In this document: positions 1-8,901 of the stretch, piece after piece
Position numbering within the stretch: position 1 is the first letter of the stretch
Layout: each line of letters begins with the position of its first letter
From: Mycobacterium sp. 1274761.0
GTDB lineage: Bacteria; Actinomycetota; Actinomycetes; Mycobacteriales; Mycobacteriaceae
Assembly: GCF_001668615.1 (NCBI RefSeq)
Contig: NZ_LZMC01000003.1
Location: forward strand, 1-54,104
DNA length: 54,104 nt
Direction: 5' to 3'
Translations under genes and position numbers: made by a program
Notes under the pieces: generated by a model
Told to the model about the DNA's origin: nothing
Database searches by the model: none
The model's input: the letters and a program-made list of their open reading frames with translations, nothing else

Positions 1-706
1 GTCCGGCACCGGGTTCGGCGCCGTTACCGGTCTGCTGAAACCGCGCCCACCAACCGGTCCGAACCAACACGACGTCACCGCTGGACACAGTGACCCCCTG
101 CGTGCGCGCCGCCTCGTCGAGTTCAGCGGGTGTGATGGGCTCGCCGAGTTCGCAGAATGTCTCGACGCCCCGCAGCCGGACAATATCGAGCAGCACGCCG
201 CGCGAGATGATGCCTTTGCCGTCCACCTTGTCGATACCGCAGTGATACGCGCCGAGGCTGGTCACCGAATCCGCGGGAAACCCGTTGTACAGCTTGTCCT
301 CGTAATACACATGCGACAACGCATCCCACTGGGTGGCCGCCTGCAGCGGCATGATGATGACGTCGTCGTTGAACCGCATCGGACCATTGGCCCAGTACTT
401 GCTGAGCTGAGTCGCCGCCGGATTCTTCAGCCAGGGCGGGCCGTATTCGGCGAGGGTGCTCGCATCCCCGCCGTCGACGGTCATGAGGTGCAACGGGTTC
501 TGCCGAAAGTGGAAGGCTCCCTGCGGTCCTGACGACCCGAAGTCGACTCCGAGCGGAAAGACCTTGCCGTGCTTGACGAGCCCCGCGGCCTGCTGGACCT
601 TGTCGTCGGTGATGAGGTTCAGCGTGCCGAGCTCGTCGTCGTCTCCCCATCGTCCCCAGTTGCGGACATCATCGGCGACGCGCCGAAAATCATTCCAGTC
701 GGCCAT
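1..706 (-). CDS. Cyclase-family protein, C-terminus cut by window edge
   Basis: The reverse strand from the ATG at 706 reads MADWNDFRRVADDVRNWG and stays open to the window edge, giving about 235 residues. The start is preceded by AGGAGGG at good spacing. The sequence resembles the putative cyclase / kynurenine formamidase-like family (PF04199). The segment QAATQWDALSH near residue 122 sits where the family's HxGTHxDxxxH metal motif lies, with Gln in place of the two leading His residues, as in a subgroup common in actinobacteria. It is the last visible gene of the minus-strand mhp-type operon and overlaps the upstream SDR stop by 17 bases. The reaction is unknown; hydrolysis or lactonisation of a ring-cleavage intermediate is possible. 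Confidence 0.8.
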   Translation of the reverse strand, partial: MADWNDFRRVADDVRNWGRWGDDDELGTLNLITDDKVQQAAGLVKHGKVFPLGVDFGSSGPQGAFHFRQNPLHLMTVDGGDASTLAEYGPPWLKNPAATQLSKYWANGPMRFNDDVIIMPLQAATQWDALSHVYYEDKLYNGFPADSVTSLGAYHCGIDKVDGKGIISRGVLLDIVRLRGVETFCELGEPITPAELDEAARTQGVTVSSGDVVLVRTGWWARFQQTGNGAEPGAG

Positions 707-1529
707 GGGTGGCCCTCCTGTTCGAGATGTCTCCGAATTCCCGCTCGGCGACCGAACCGCCGTCGACCCAGATCACCTGGCCGGTGATGTAGCGGGCCGC
801 GGCGCTGTTGAGAAACACCAGCACGCTGGCCTGCTCGTCGGCCTCCGCCGCGCGGCCCAGCGGTGTGGTGAACGAGTCGAGAAACTCCTGCCCGTAGGCA
901 CCGCGCAGCTGGTCGAGGATCGGTGTGTCGGTGACTCCCGGCGCCGTGCAGTTAATCCGAATTCCCTTGGCCCCCAACACGACAACCTTAGCCATGCCGT
1001 AGAGGATGAGGGCCTCCTTTGCCAATCGGTAGCCGCCGCCGTCGGCGACGGGCTGCGGGTTGCGCTGACACCACTCGATGCCTTCGGCCATCGTCGCCGT
1101 GTCCACCAATTCCGCAGTGACGGTCGCGTTCTCTCGGTAGGCCGAGGCAGCCAGCGACGACACGTTGGCGATCGCCGAACCTGCGGGCATCACGGGAATC
1201 AACGACTCCGTGAAGTGCCGGGTTCCCAGGAAGTTGATGGTGACGACGCGCAGTGGGTCGCCGATGCCCGACGACACCCCCGCCACATTGAACAGCGCAT
1301 CGACCTGTCCCCCGATCGCGGCGACAGCGCCATCGATCGATGCCCAGTCGGACAGATCGAGCTCATGGAAATCCTTGAGCTGCAGGGCCGGACGGTGCAG
1401 ATCCAAGCCGACGACCTCGGCGCCCAGCTCCGTGAGCTGACGGGTGACGCGCTCGCCGATGCCCGAGGCACAACCGGTGACGACGACGCGCTTACCGTCG
1501 TAGCCCCACAGGTCGTCGATCCGTCCCAT
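690..1529 (-). CDS. SDR, 3-alpha-hydroxysteroid dehydrogenase-like
   Basis: This is a 279-aa classical short-chain dehydrogenase. The cofactor motif TGCASGIG lies near residues 19-26, NVAG near 98, and the YRLAK catalytic Tyr/Lys pair near 185. The cofactor-site wording and the short insertion before the catalytic Tyr resemble the 3-alpha-HSD / coniferyl alcohol dehydrogenase branch. It probably interconverts a secondary alcohol and a ketone on a ring or side chain with NAD(H). It lies 7 bases after the luciferase-like gene and overlaps the cyclase gene by 17 bases, so it belongs to the same transcript. The SDR family call is firm; the substrate is inference. Confidence 0.85.
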   Translation of the reverse strand: MGRIDDLWGYDGKRVVVTGCASGIGERVTRQLTELGAEVVGLDLHRPALQLKDFHELDLSDWASIDGAVAAIGGQVDALFNVAGVSSGIGDPLRVVTINFLGTRHFTESLIPVMPAGSAIANVSSLAASAYRENATVTAELVDTATMAEGIEWCQRNPQPVADGGGYRLAKEALILYGMAKVVVLGAKGIRINCTAPGVTDTPILDQLRGAYGQEFLDSFTTPLGRAAEADEQASVLVFLNSAAARYITGQVIWVDGGSVAEREFGDISNRRATHGRLE

Positions 1530-1536
1530 TACCTAA

Positions 1537-2865
1537 TTACTTGTCCGCAGAGGGATTGCGGCTGTCCCAGCCCTGCCCCGACTTCAGCTTCGCCGCGGCC
1601 GCCTCGATCCCGGCGTTCATCTCGTCCATCGCCAACGACACCTCGTTGGCGGTGTAGTTCTCACGCCCGGTCGGCAGCCCGCCGAAGGCGTAGGTCTCGT
1701 CGAACGCCGGCGCATTCGATGCGGGCCTGCGCGCATCGGCCTTCTCGAGGATCGGCTCCATCCGCTTCGCCTTCTCCGCGGCCACCTTCTCATGACGCTC
1801 GATGAACTCGGGCAGAACTTCCTTGCCCATCAACTCGATGGACTCCATGGTCTCCTCGTGACGCCGCGGGGTCAGCAGCAGGATCAGCTCGTCGACACCA
1901 CTTTCCTCGTATCCGCGCAGGAACTCCCGCACGGTGGCGGGGCTGCCGATCGGCCCGCGGTCGGGGCCGTAGACGATGCTGGGGTCCTTCTCGATCTCCT
2001 CGAGGTGGCGCTGCCACACCCCTGTCCGGCCCGGTGTGTGCATCCCGGTCATGTAGTAGTGCATGATGCCGAAGGCGAAGAAGCCGCCACCCTTGCCGAG
2101 CCGCTCGATGGCCTGCTCGTCGGTGGGCGCCACCATCATCGACAGATCACCGCCGATCGCCAGGATGTTCGGGTTCATCTGCGGCGTGACCGGCGCGGCC
2201 TTCTCCTCGAACTCCTTGTAGTAGCCGTTGACGCGTTCGGCCAGCGGCCCGGGGCCTGTGTAGGCGAAACTCAGTGCGCCGAGGCCCTTTTGGGCTGCCA
2301 TCGACACTGACGCGGGCCTGGTACACGCCACCCACACCGGCGGATGCGGCTTCTGCAGCGGCTTGGGCACCACGTTGCGCGGCGGCATCTCGACGTGCTC
2401 ACCCTTGAACCCGGTGAACGGCTCCTCGATCATGCAGCGGATCGACACCTCGAGCGCCTCTTCCCACATCTTGCGCTTGTCCGCGGGATCGATGCCGAAC
2501 CCACCGAGCTCGCCCACCGACGACGACTCACCGGTGCCGAACTCGACACGGCCATTCGAGATCAGGTCGAGCGTCGACACGCGCTCTGCGACGCGCGCGG
2601 GGTGGTTGACCGCAGGCGGTAGATGCATGATGCCGAACCCCAGCCGGATGTCCTTTGTGCGCTGGCTTGCTGCCGACAGGAAGATCTCGGGCGCAGTCGA
2701 GTGGCAATACTCCTCGAGGAAATGGTGCTCGGTCAGCCACACCGTGGAGAAGCCGGCCTTGTCGGCGGCCTCCACCTCATCGAGGCCGTCCTGGAAGAGC
2801 TTGTGCTCATCGTCGTCACTCCACGGCCGCGGCAGCGGGAATTCATAGAACAGCGAGATCTTCAT
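1537..2865 (-). CDS. LLM-class flavin-dependent oxidoreductase
   Basis: This 442-aa protein has the bacterial luciferase-like (LLM) TIM-barrel pattern. It starts [15 protein letters not shown], with WLTEHHF near residues 43-49, DIRLGFGI near 72 and RVEFGTGES near 106. Members use FMN or F420 for oxygenation or reduction. The start ATG overlaps the stop of the KstD-like gene in an ATGA junction, with AAAGG just upstream. The C-terminal tail is about 80 residues longer than in typical 350-aa members. In this operon it may hydroxylate or reduce a ring intermediate. Flavin or F420 use cannot be decided from sequence alone. Confidence 0.85.
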   Translation of the reverse strand: MKISLFYEFPLPRPWSDDDEHKLFQDGLDEVEAADKAGFSTVWLTEHHFLEEYCHSTAPEIFLSAASQRTKDIRLGFGIMHLPPAVNHPARVAERVSTLDLISNGRVEFGTGESSSVGELGGFGIDPADKRKMWEEALEVSIRCMIEEPFTGFKGEHVEMPPRNVVPKPLQKPHPPVWVACTRPASVSMAAQKGLGALSFAYTGPGPLAERVNGYYKEFEEKAAPVTPQMNPNILAIGGDLSMMVAPTDEQAIERLGKGGGFFAFGIMHYYMTGMHTPGRTGVWQRHLEEIEKDPSIVYGPDRGPIGSPATVREFLRGYEESGVDELILLLTPRRHEETMESIELMGKEVLPEFIERHEKVAAEKAKRMEPILEKADARRPASNAPAFDETYAFGGLPTGRENYTANEVSLAMDEMNAGIEAAAAKLKSGQGWDSRNPSADK

Positions 2866-4625
2866 TTGGTTACCTTTCGATGCGAATCGAGAGCCGAATC
2901 GGTCGTGGCGCCACCGGTTTTCGGCAGCTGGTCTGCGATGTGCCTGGCGGCGACGTAGCCGAAGGTCATGGCGGGGCCGATGGTTGCTCCGGCGCCGGCG
3001 TAGCTACGACCCATGACCGCCGCTGAGGTATTGCCCACCGCATACAGACCCTTCACCTCCGTGTCGTCGGCTCGCAGCACGCGGGCGAACTCGTCGGTCC
3101 GCAGGCCGCCGGACGTGCCGAGGTCCCCGAGAACGATCTGAAACGCGTAGTACGGCGGCTTGCCGAGCGGGTGCAGGTTGGGATTGGGCAGGGTGGGATC
3201 GCCGTAGTAGTTGTCGTAAGCCGAATCGCCCCGGTTGAAATCGTCGTCGTGGCCTTTGCGTGCCAGCTCGTTGAAACGCTCGGCGGTCTGTCGAAGCGCT
3301 GCGGGCGGCACGCCGATTTCGGCGGCGAGTTCTTCGAAGCTTCTGCCTTCCTTGACGATCCCCGAGTCCAGCCACGCCTTGGGCACCTTCCTGCCCGTGG
3401 GCACAGGCGCGAACGGCACCTTCGGAATCGGCAGATGCCCCGCGACGACATAGCGGTGGAAGGAGCGGATGTCGGTGATCAACCAGCACGGAATATGGGT
3501 GACACCGGAGTTCTGCCCGTCGATCATGGCGTGCGCAAAATCCATGTACGGGGCGGCCTCGTTGATGAACCGTTTGCCGTCCCCGTTGACCACGAACTGT
3601 GCGGGCATCATCCGTTCGTTGAGCATGAACTGCAGACGCCCTTCGGGCCAGCACATGGCGGGAAACCACCAGGCCTCGTCGAGCAGGTCGGTCGAGCCGC
3701 CGACCTTCTCCCCTGCCCGGATGCCGTCCCCCATGGAGGCGGGATTGCCGAAGCTCCAGTCCTTCTCGAGCACCGGCAGATGCTGGCGACGCCACTCCAT
3801 GTCGTGGTCGAAGCCGCCCGCGGCGAGGATGACGCCGCCGCGGGCACCGATGCGCTGCTGTCGGCCGTCGCGTTCCGCGACGGCGCCGACCACGCCGCCG
3901 TCGGTGTCGGTGATCAACTCCGTCATCGGCGAGTTCAGCCACAGCGGGATACCGTGCTCCTTCATCGCCATCCGCATGCGCGCGGCCAGCGACTGCCCGA
4001 TCGCCGCCATCCGGTCGCCGAACACCCGCGCCCGGAACATGCGCCACACCAACTTCAGCAGGACCGCCTTGCCGCGCCAGCTCTGCCGGACTTGGTAAAA
4101 CAGGCGAAGATCCTTGGGCGCAAACCAGATTCCCCGCGGCGCCAACGCCAGCGGTTGCAATAGGTTCTGCTCTTCGTCGCCGAGCTTGCGCAGATCGAGC
4201 TCCGGCACATTGATAGTGCTGCCGAGCGCCGAACCGCCGGGCAGTTCCGGATAGTAGTCGGCGTAACCCGGCTTCCACACGAATTCGAACCATCGGCTGC
4301 GCCCCTCGAGGAACTCCATCATCTCCGGCGCCTTGTCCACGTATCGCCGCAAACGGGCATCGCTGACAAGACCGCTGGTGATCGTCTTCAGGTACGTGAA
4401 CACGTCATCGGGATCGGGGACATAGCCCTCTTTCCGCTGCGACGGAGCGCCAGGCACCCAGATGCCGCCGCCCGACAGTGCGGTGGAGCCGCCGAAATGC
4501 GCTGACTTCTCGACGACCAGAGTGTCGAGGCCTGCGGCGTTGGCGGTGAGCGCGGCCGTCATGCCGCCACCACCCGACCCGACGACGAGAACATCGACGG
4601 TCACATCGAATTCGGCCGACATCAT
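2862..4625 (-). CDS. KstD-like FAD-dependent desaturase
   Basis: This 587-aa flavoprotein belongs to the fumarate reductase / 3-ketosteroid delta1-dehydrogenase superfamily. A dinucleotide-binding motif GSGGGG lies at residues 17-22, followed by the acidic end of beta-2 (VVEKS). The C-terminal FAD-contact region has [13 protein letters not shown], then the Tyr-containing [13 protein letters not shown], typical of KstD-like enzymes. Such enzymes insert double bonds beside a ring ketone. It sits between mhpB-like and LLM genes and overlaps the former (TCATGATG junction). A second member is at 8902-10515. The context suggests aromatisation of a cyclohexanone-type ring feeding the Mhp enzymes, which is inference. 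Confidence 0.85.
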   Translation of the reverse strand: MMSAEFDVTVDVLVVGSGGGGMTAALTANAAGLDTLVVEKSAHFGGSTALSGGGIWVPGAPSQRKEGYVPDPDDVFTYLKTITSGLVSDARLRRYVDKAPEMMEFLEGRSRWFEFVWKPGYADYYPELPGGSALGSTINVPELDLRKLGDEEQNLLQPLALAPRGIWFAPKDLRLFYQVRQSWRGKAVLLKLVWRMFRARVFGDRMAAIGQSLAARMRMAMKEHGIPLWLNSPMTELITDTDGGVVGAVAERDGRQQRIGARGGVILAAGGFDHDMEWRRQHLPVLEKDWSFGNPASMGDGIRAGEKVGGSTDLLDEAWWFPAMCWPEGRLQFMLNERMMPAQFVVNGDGKRFINEAAPYMDFAHAMIDGQNSGVTHIPCWLITDIRSFHRYVVAGHLPIPKVPFAPVPTGRKVPKAWLDSGIVKEGRSFEELAAEIGVPPAALRQTAERFNELARKGHDDDFNRGDSAYDNYYGDPTLPNPNLHPLGKPPYYAFQIVLGDLGTSGGLRTDEFARVLRADDTEVKGLYAVGNTSAAVMGRSYAGAGATIGPAMTFGYVAARHIADQLPKTGGATTDSALDSHRKVTK

Positions 4626-5563
4626 GACACCGGCACCGCCGTTCGTACGGCGAAACCCGCAATCAATTCCGGCGCCGCGCGGTAGAACCGGTTCTCAGTC
4701 CGATAAGCGCCTTGGACCGCTAACGCCGCGAACGCCGCAACCCAGGTGCGAACCTCATGTGCCGAGTTGCCCGCCTCGTGCGCCATCCATGACGTCGACC
4801 ACCGGTCGACGTCGGACAGGTGGCCGCTGTCCACGATTTCGAGAAAGCGGCTGTCCCACTCGGGATTCAGCGCCTGCAGCTTGCTCCCGCCGTGGGCGAA
4901 GTCGTGGGCCGCCTGAATCACCGCGGTTTGACGCTGCTGACGCTGCTCGGCCGACATCGGCTCACCGAGCACGATGCGTCCGTGCGCGGCGGGCGGAGCC
5001 GTCGCGAGCGTCGGAACGGGAGGGTCGTGTGACAGGCCGCCTGAGCCGACCACCAGCACCCTCTTATCCAACGTCGCAAGGAATTTCCCGACCGCTGTCC
5101 CGAGGGCACGTGACCGGCGCAGTGGCCCAAGGGGCGTGGCGACGGAGTTGATGAAAATCGGGATGACCGGACGTGCGGCGGCGTCACCGAAGAGGGTTTG
5201 CAGCGGCTGCACGGTGCCGTGGTCGACGTCCATGCTCGCCGAGATCGCGACGTCTACATCGGCGCCCAGCACCGCTTCCGCCATGGCGGTGGCGATGTCG
5301 TCGGGGACGTCGAGAGGACCGGCCTGGGTGCCGTAGTCACCGACTCCGGTCGCCTTCGTGCTGATGCAGAACGGCGGCATCATGCGGTAGAAGACGCCAT
5401 TGTAGTGGTCCGGCGAGAAGATGACGACCAGCTCGGGGTCAAAGGCACGCACGAAGTCTCGGGCGGCGGCCAGGGCGGCGTTGATCTCGTCAAGAAGATC
5501 CTGCGACGGTCCCGGAAGATTCAGCAGTGGGCTGTGGGACATGCAGCACAGCGTCAGCGCCAT
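4622..5563 (-). CDS. mhpB: 2,3-dihydroxyphenylpropionate 1,2-dioxygenase-like extradiol dioxygenase
   Basis: This 313-aa class III (LigB-type) extradiol dioxygenase starts [14 protein letters not shown], the characteristic MhpB N-terminus. His115 (in DVDHGTVQP) and His179 (in [10 protein letters not shown]) fall at the positions reported as essential in E. coli MhpB. It is expected to cleave the catechol ring of 2,3-dihydroxyphenylpropionate or a close analogue with Fe(II) and O2. Its start lies inside the mhpA-like gene, a 74-base overlap in a different frame. MhpA and MhpC partners in order upstream strengthen the call. Confidence 0.92.
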   Translation of the reverse strand: MALTLCCMSHSPLLNLPGPSQDLLDEINAALAAARDFVRAFDPELVVIFSPDHYNGVFYRMMPPFCISTKATGVGDYGTQAGPLDVPDDIATAMAEAVLGADVDVAISASMDVDHGTVQPLQTLFGDAAARPVIPIFINSVATPLGPLRRSRALGTAVGKFLATLDKRVLVVGSGGLSHDPPVPTLATAPPAAHGRIVLGEPMSAEQRQQRQTAVIQAAHDFAHGGSKLQALNPEWDSRFLEIVDSGHLSDVDRWSTSWMAHEAGNSAHEVRTWVAAFAALAVQGAYRTENRFYRAAPELIAGFAVRTAVPVS

Positions 5564-7172
5564 CGGAATTCGAGCCTCCTTCCTGGGTCAGATGAAGAAC
5601 CGTGAACAGCGACGCGCTCAGTTCCGGCGCGCGTTGGGCGATGCAGGCACCCGCGATGCATCGATCCGGTCGCAGGAACAGCACCGAGTCGGTGTGCGCG
5701 TCGAACCACGCCTTGAGGGCACCGGTGCGGTCACCGACGATCACGACGTCGGGGTCGTCGTGGCCGGGCCAGTGCAGTTGCGTCATCGGCCGTACCGCAA
5801 CGAATTTCGCGCCCAACGCTTTCCACCGCGCGAACGCCTCGTCGTCGAGCAGCGCCCGGGGATTGTTGCTCCAGCACAGCACGGCGAACCCCGTCCCCAG
5901 CACATCGTCGAGAAGTACGTTGCGCTGATCGCGGGTGTCGACGCGGGGCTGGACGAACAGCGTGCCCGTCGGGGACGATTCGGCACGCGGCTCGCCGTGG
6001 TAGACGGCGCCCTGCTCGTAGCGGGGCATCGGCTTGAACCGCATCTCCAGCACGTAGCGTTTGAGGGTCGGTAGCAACGACGCCGCATGAATCACCTTGT
6101 CCCGCAGCGCCGCAACGCGCCGGTTCGTCGGCGATATGACGCGGCCGACCATCGTGGACAAGTCGATCATCGCCCTCGCGTGTTTGCGCCGCTCGACGTC
6201 GTAGGTGTCCAGCAGTGCGTCGTCGGCCTGGCCCTTCACCACCGCCGAAAGCTTCCAGCCGAGGTTGGCGGCGTCGCGAATGCCGCTGTTGTAACCCTGG
6301 CCCTGCCACACCGGCATCAAGTGGGCGGCGTCGCCCGCGATCATCAGCCGCCCCTGCCGGAACGCGCCCGCGATCCGCGAGTGGTGCGTGTAGATCCGGT
6401 GGCGGATGATGTCGACCCGCTCGGGATGGGGAACCATCGTCGCCAGCATGCGCCGCACGAACTCCGGGCTGTCGGCTTCGTCGTCCGCCTCGTCGCCGTG
6501 GATCATGAACTCGAAGCGGCGGATCCCGTGCGCGATCGAGATCGACACGTAGGGCCGCGCCGGATCGGCGCCGACCTCGCTGTTGGGATGGCCCAGAGGA
6601 TCATTGGCGCAGTCGACGACGAGCCAGCGGGTCGGCGAGGTGGTGCCGTCGAACGACACATCCATCAACCGCCTCGTGGCGCTCCGGCCGCCGTCACAGC
6701 CGACAACATAGCGGGCCATGACCGGCGCGCGGCCACCGGCGAACTCGACCGTCACACCGTCGGCGGCTTCGGCGCAGTGCTGCATCCGGTGGCCCCACCG
6801 CACCTCGACATGGTCAAAACGGTCAAGGCCCCGCAGGAGCTCGGCGTCCACCATGGGCTGCACGAAGCCGTTGCGCTTCGGCCAGCCGAACCTGGCGTCG
6901 GGCGGGGCCATCTCCGCGAGCAGCTTTCGCTTCGCGTCGAAGAAGCGCAGGATCTGATTGGGCACGGTGTGGGGCAGGATCTGTTCGATAAGCCCGACCG
7001 ACTGAAAGGTCCGGAGGGCTTCGTCGTCGAGCCCAACGCCGCGGGGATAGTCGATGAGGCTGTCACGTTCGTCGACCACCAGGGTCCGAACTTCCTGCAG
7101 CCCAAGGATATTGGCCAGCGTGAGTCCGACGGGGCCAGCCCCGATGATCACAATGTCGCGAGTCTCGGCCAT
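5490..7172 (-). CDS. mhpA: 3-(3-hydroxyphenyl)propionate hydroxylase-like FAD monooxygenase
   Basis: This 560-aa class A flavoprotein hydroxylase has the FAD motif [10 protein letters not shown] near residue 12, the DG motif [13 protein letters not shown] near 155-167, and the GD motif [18 protein letters not shown] near 280. Length and motifs match MhpA, which converts 3-hydroxyphenylpropionate to 2,3-dihydroxyphenylpropionate with NADH and O2. It follows mhpC-like by 4 bases. Its last 24 codons run through the beginning of mhpB. The C-terminal tail is rich in Ser, Gly and Ala and looks unstructured, so the long overlap may reflect drift of the stop codon. Confidence 0.9.
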   Translation of the reverse strand: MAETRDIVIIGAGPVGLTLANILGLQEVRTLVVDERDSLIDYPRGVGLDDEALRTFQSVGLIEQILPHTVPNQILRFFDAKRKLLAEMAPPDARFGWPKRNGFVQPMVDAELLRGLDRFDHVEVRWGHRMQHCAEAADGVTVEFAGGRAPVMARYVVGCDGGRSATRRLMDVSFDGTTSPTRWLVVDCANDPLGHPNSEVGADPARPYVSISIAHGIRRFEFMIHGDEADDEADSPEFVRRMLATMVPHPERVDIIRHRIYTHHSRIAGAFRQGRLMIAGDAAHLMPVWQGQGYNSGIRDAANLGWKLSAVVKGQADDALLDTYDVERRKHARAMIDLSTMVGRVISPTNRRVAALRDKVIHAASLLPTLKRYVLEMRFKPMPRYEQGAVYHGEPRAESSPTGTLFVQPRVDTRDQRNVLLDDVLGTGFAVLCWSNNPRALLDDEAFARWKALGAKFVAVRPMTQLHWPGHDDPDVVIVGDRTGALKAWFDAHTDSVLFLRPDRCIAGACIAQRAPELSASLFTVLHLTQEGGSNSDGADAVLHVPQPTAESSGTVAGSS

Positions 7173-7176
7173 GGTC

Positions 7177-8040
7177 CTAACGCCCGAGCAGGAAGTCTAG
7201 GTGGAGCCGGTTGAAGGCCTTGGGATCCTCGTACTGCGGCCAATGGCCGCACCCCGGCATCAACTCGAAGCGGGCGCCCGGGATCATGGAGGCAATCCGC
7301 CTGCCCTCGGTCACATCGGCGGTAGGGTCATCGCTGGTCCACACGACCAGGGTGGGCGCAGTGATGGCGCTGTAATCCTTAGGGCCTAACAGGTTTCGCG
7401 CCCGGATCTCGGGATCCTGCAGCGCCATGATGTCGCGCATGGCGTTGATGAAGCCCGGTTGACGGTAGATCCGCTGCCTGCTGGCGACGATGTCGTCGTA
7501 GTCGCGTGCCTTATCGGCCATCAGCCATTTGATCCTGGCCTGCACGGTTTCCCACGTCGGCGCTTCCACCGCGGCCATCGATAAGGTGATGATTCGCTTC
7601 ATGACCTCGGGGTCGGCCTGCGAGCCGCCCGCGGTGTTGAGCACCAGACGATCGATGCGGTCGCGGTGGTCGATCGCGGCCCGCGATGCCACCCACCCGC
7701 CGAGCGATTCGCCGCTCAGGTGGGCCCGGTCGACGCCGATCGCATCGAAGAACGCCATGAGGTGCGAGACGTAGTGGCCGATCTCGAGCGGATGTCCAGG
7801 CTTGTCGGTGTAACCGTGGCCGAGCATGTCGATCGCCCAGGTCGAGAAGTGCTCAGCGTGTGCCTCGAGGTTGCGGACATACGCCTCGGCGTGGCCTCCA
7901 GAGCCGTGCAGCAGCACCAGCGCGGGCTTGCTCGGATCACCGGCGTGGAGGTAGCGGGTGCGAACGCCGCCCGCATCGAGGTACCCCTGAGAGAACGCCA
8001 CGCCCTGGAGATCGCTCCAGACGCTTTCGTGCTCCGACAC
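7177..8040 (-). CDS. mhpC: Alpha/beta hydrolase, MhpC-like ring-cleavage product hydrolase
   Basis: This 287-aa alpha/beta hydrolase has the nucleophile elbow GESLGGW (Ser112), an acidic residue in [12 protein letters not shown] and His266 in GCGHWPQ, plus an oxyanion HGSGG near residues 45-49. MhpC and HsaD members hydrolyse the C-C bond of the extradiol product. The start is GTG at 8040 (MSEHESVW), with GAGAGG upstream. It is the first gene of the operon running to the left edge, and a perfect palindrome lies 19 bases before its start. A less specific hydrolase role cannot be excluded, but neighbours support the ring-cleavage role. Confidence 0.87.
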   Translation of the reverse strand: MSEHESVWSDLQGVAFSQGYLDAGGVRTRYLHAGDPSKPALVLLHGSGGHAEAYVRNLEAHAEHFSTWAIDMLGHGYTDKPGHPLEIGHYVSHLMAFFDAIGVDRAHLSGESLGGWVASRAAIDHRDRIDRLVLNTAGGSQADPEVMKRIITLSMAAVEAPTWETVQARIKWLMADKARDYDDIVASRQRIYRQPGFINAMRDIMALQDPEIRARNLLGPKDYSAITAPTLVVWTSDDPTADVTEGRRIASMIPGARFELMPGCGHWPQYEDPKAFNRLHLDFLLGR

Positions 8041-8058
8041 CTCGTCACCTCTCTGACA

Positions 8059-8076
8059 ACGAGAATTGATTCTCGT
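8059..8076. promoter_or_regulatory. Palindromic operator, ACGAGAAT-TG-ATTCTCGT
   Basis: Perfect 8+8 inverted repeat with a 2-base centre, 19 bases upstream of the mhpC-like start and about 90 bases upstream of the iclR ATG. A second partial copy, ACTCTCGTGAAT, lies at 8135-8146. The core GAGAAT/ATTCTC recurs at 13845-13859 and 19740-19758, with half sites at 24161 and 24270. It is a likely binding site for a regulator shared by these promoters; the identity of the regulator is not shown. Confidence 0.65.
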
Positions 8077-8167
8077 GAGTTGTAAGCACTCTGCTCATTT
8101 ATCGCACATATACGTGCACTATAGTCAGAGCATCACTCTCGTGAATCCGTTCTGTCAAGGAGGGCGC

Positions 8168-8872
8168 ATGCCAAGGAGTAGCGGCGCCGGCACCGGATCA
8201 AACGGTGCACCCGGATCGCAGACCTTGGCGCGCGGGCTCGCCGCCCTACAGCTGGTCGCCGCTGCGCCGAACGGGCTGACGGCCCAGCAGGTTGCCGACG
8301 ACATCGGTGTGCACCGCACGATCGCCTACCGGCTGCTCACGACGCTGGCGCAATACCGGTTCGTGGCCAAAGGCGAGGATGGTCGGTACCGCCCGGCGTC
8401 GGCGCTCGCCGTACTCGGCGCCTCCTTCGACAACAACGTTCGGCAGCTGAGCCTGCCGACCCTGCGCGCGCTGGCCGACGAGCTCGGCACCACGGTGTCG
8501 CTGCTCATTGCCGAGGGCGACCAGCAGGTCGCCATCGCGGTCATCGTGCCAACGAATGTCTTCTACCAGTTGGCGTTCCACGAGGGCAGCCGCTACCCCC
8601 TGGACCGCGGCGCGGCCGGCATCGCGCTGCTGGCCAGCATGCCTCCGCGCCCCGGCGAGCGGAAATTGGTGCCGCAGACCCGCAAACAGGGCTGGGTCAT
8701 CACACACGGTGAGATCGAGCCGAACACCTATGGCCTTGCCGTCCCCGTCCGACGCAGTCCGCCGTCGCCACCGACCTGCATCAACCTGATCTCCCACCGC
8801 GAAGATGTGGTGATAGGCGGCAAGGACTCAGTCATCAAAGCGGCCAACGCATTATCCGCGATCCTCGGTTGA
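8168..8872 (+). CDS. IclR-family transcriptional regulator
   Basis: This 234-aa protein has an N-terminal winged helix (GLTAQQVADDIGVHRTIAYR near residues 37-56) followed by an effector-binding domain. I chose the ATG at 8168 (MPRSSGAG) because AAGGAGGG precedes it; an upstream in-frame start at 8066 would cross the operator region. It is divergent from the mhp-type operon and 29 bases ahead of the second KstD-like gene. IclR proteins such as MhpR control phenylpropionate genes, so it is the natural candidate to bind the palindrome at 8059. Whether it also acts at the related distal sites is unknown. Confidence 0.88.
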   Translation: MPRSSGAGTGSNGAPGSQTLARGLAALQLVAAAPNGLTAQQVADDIGVHRTIAYRLLTTLAQYRFVAKGEDGRYRPASALAVLGASFDNNVRQLSLPTLRALADELGTTVSLLIAEGDQQVAIAVIVPTNVFYQLAFHEGSRYPLDRGAAGIALLASMPPRPGERKLVPQTRKQGWVITHGEIEPNTYGLAVPVRRSPPSPPTCINLISHREDVVIGGKDSVIKAANALSAILG

Positions 8873-8901
8873 GGCTGACTGACTCAGGAGGGTGAGCAAC
8901 G

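Noticed and set aside
456..1805. Long plus-strand open frame of about 450 codons opposite the SDR and cyclase genes
   Set aside because: High-GC codon mirroring makes long antisense frames. The translation is low-complexity, has no family motif, and the opposite strand carries clear enzymes.
3004..4293. 429-codon frame on the same strand as the KstD-like gene
   Set aside because: Arg-rich shifted-frame reading of the flavoprotein gene, with no start signal.
8066..8167. N-terminal extension of the IclR gene from an upstream ATG
   Set aside because: It would run through the operator region and lacks a ribosome site, while ATG 8168 has a strong one.
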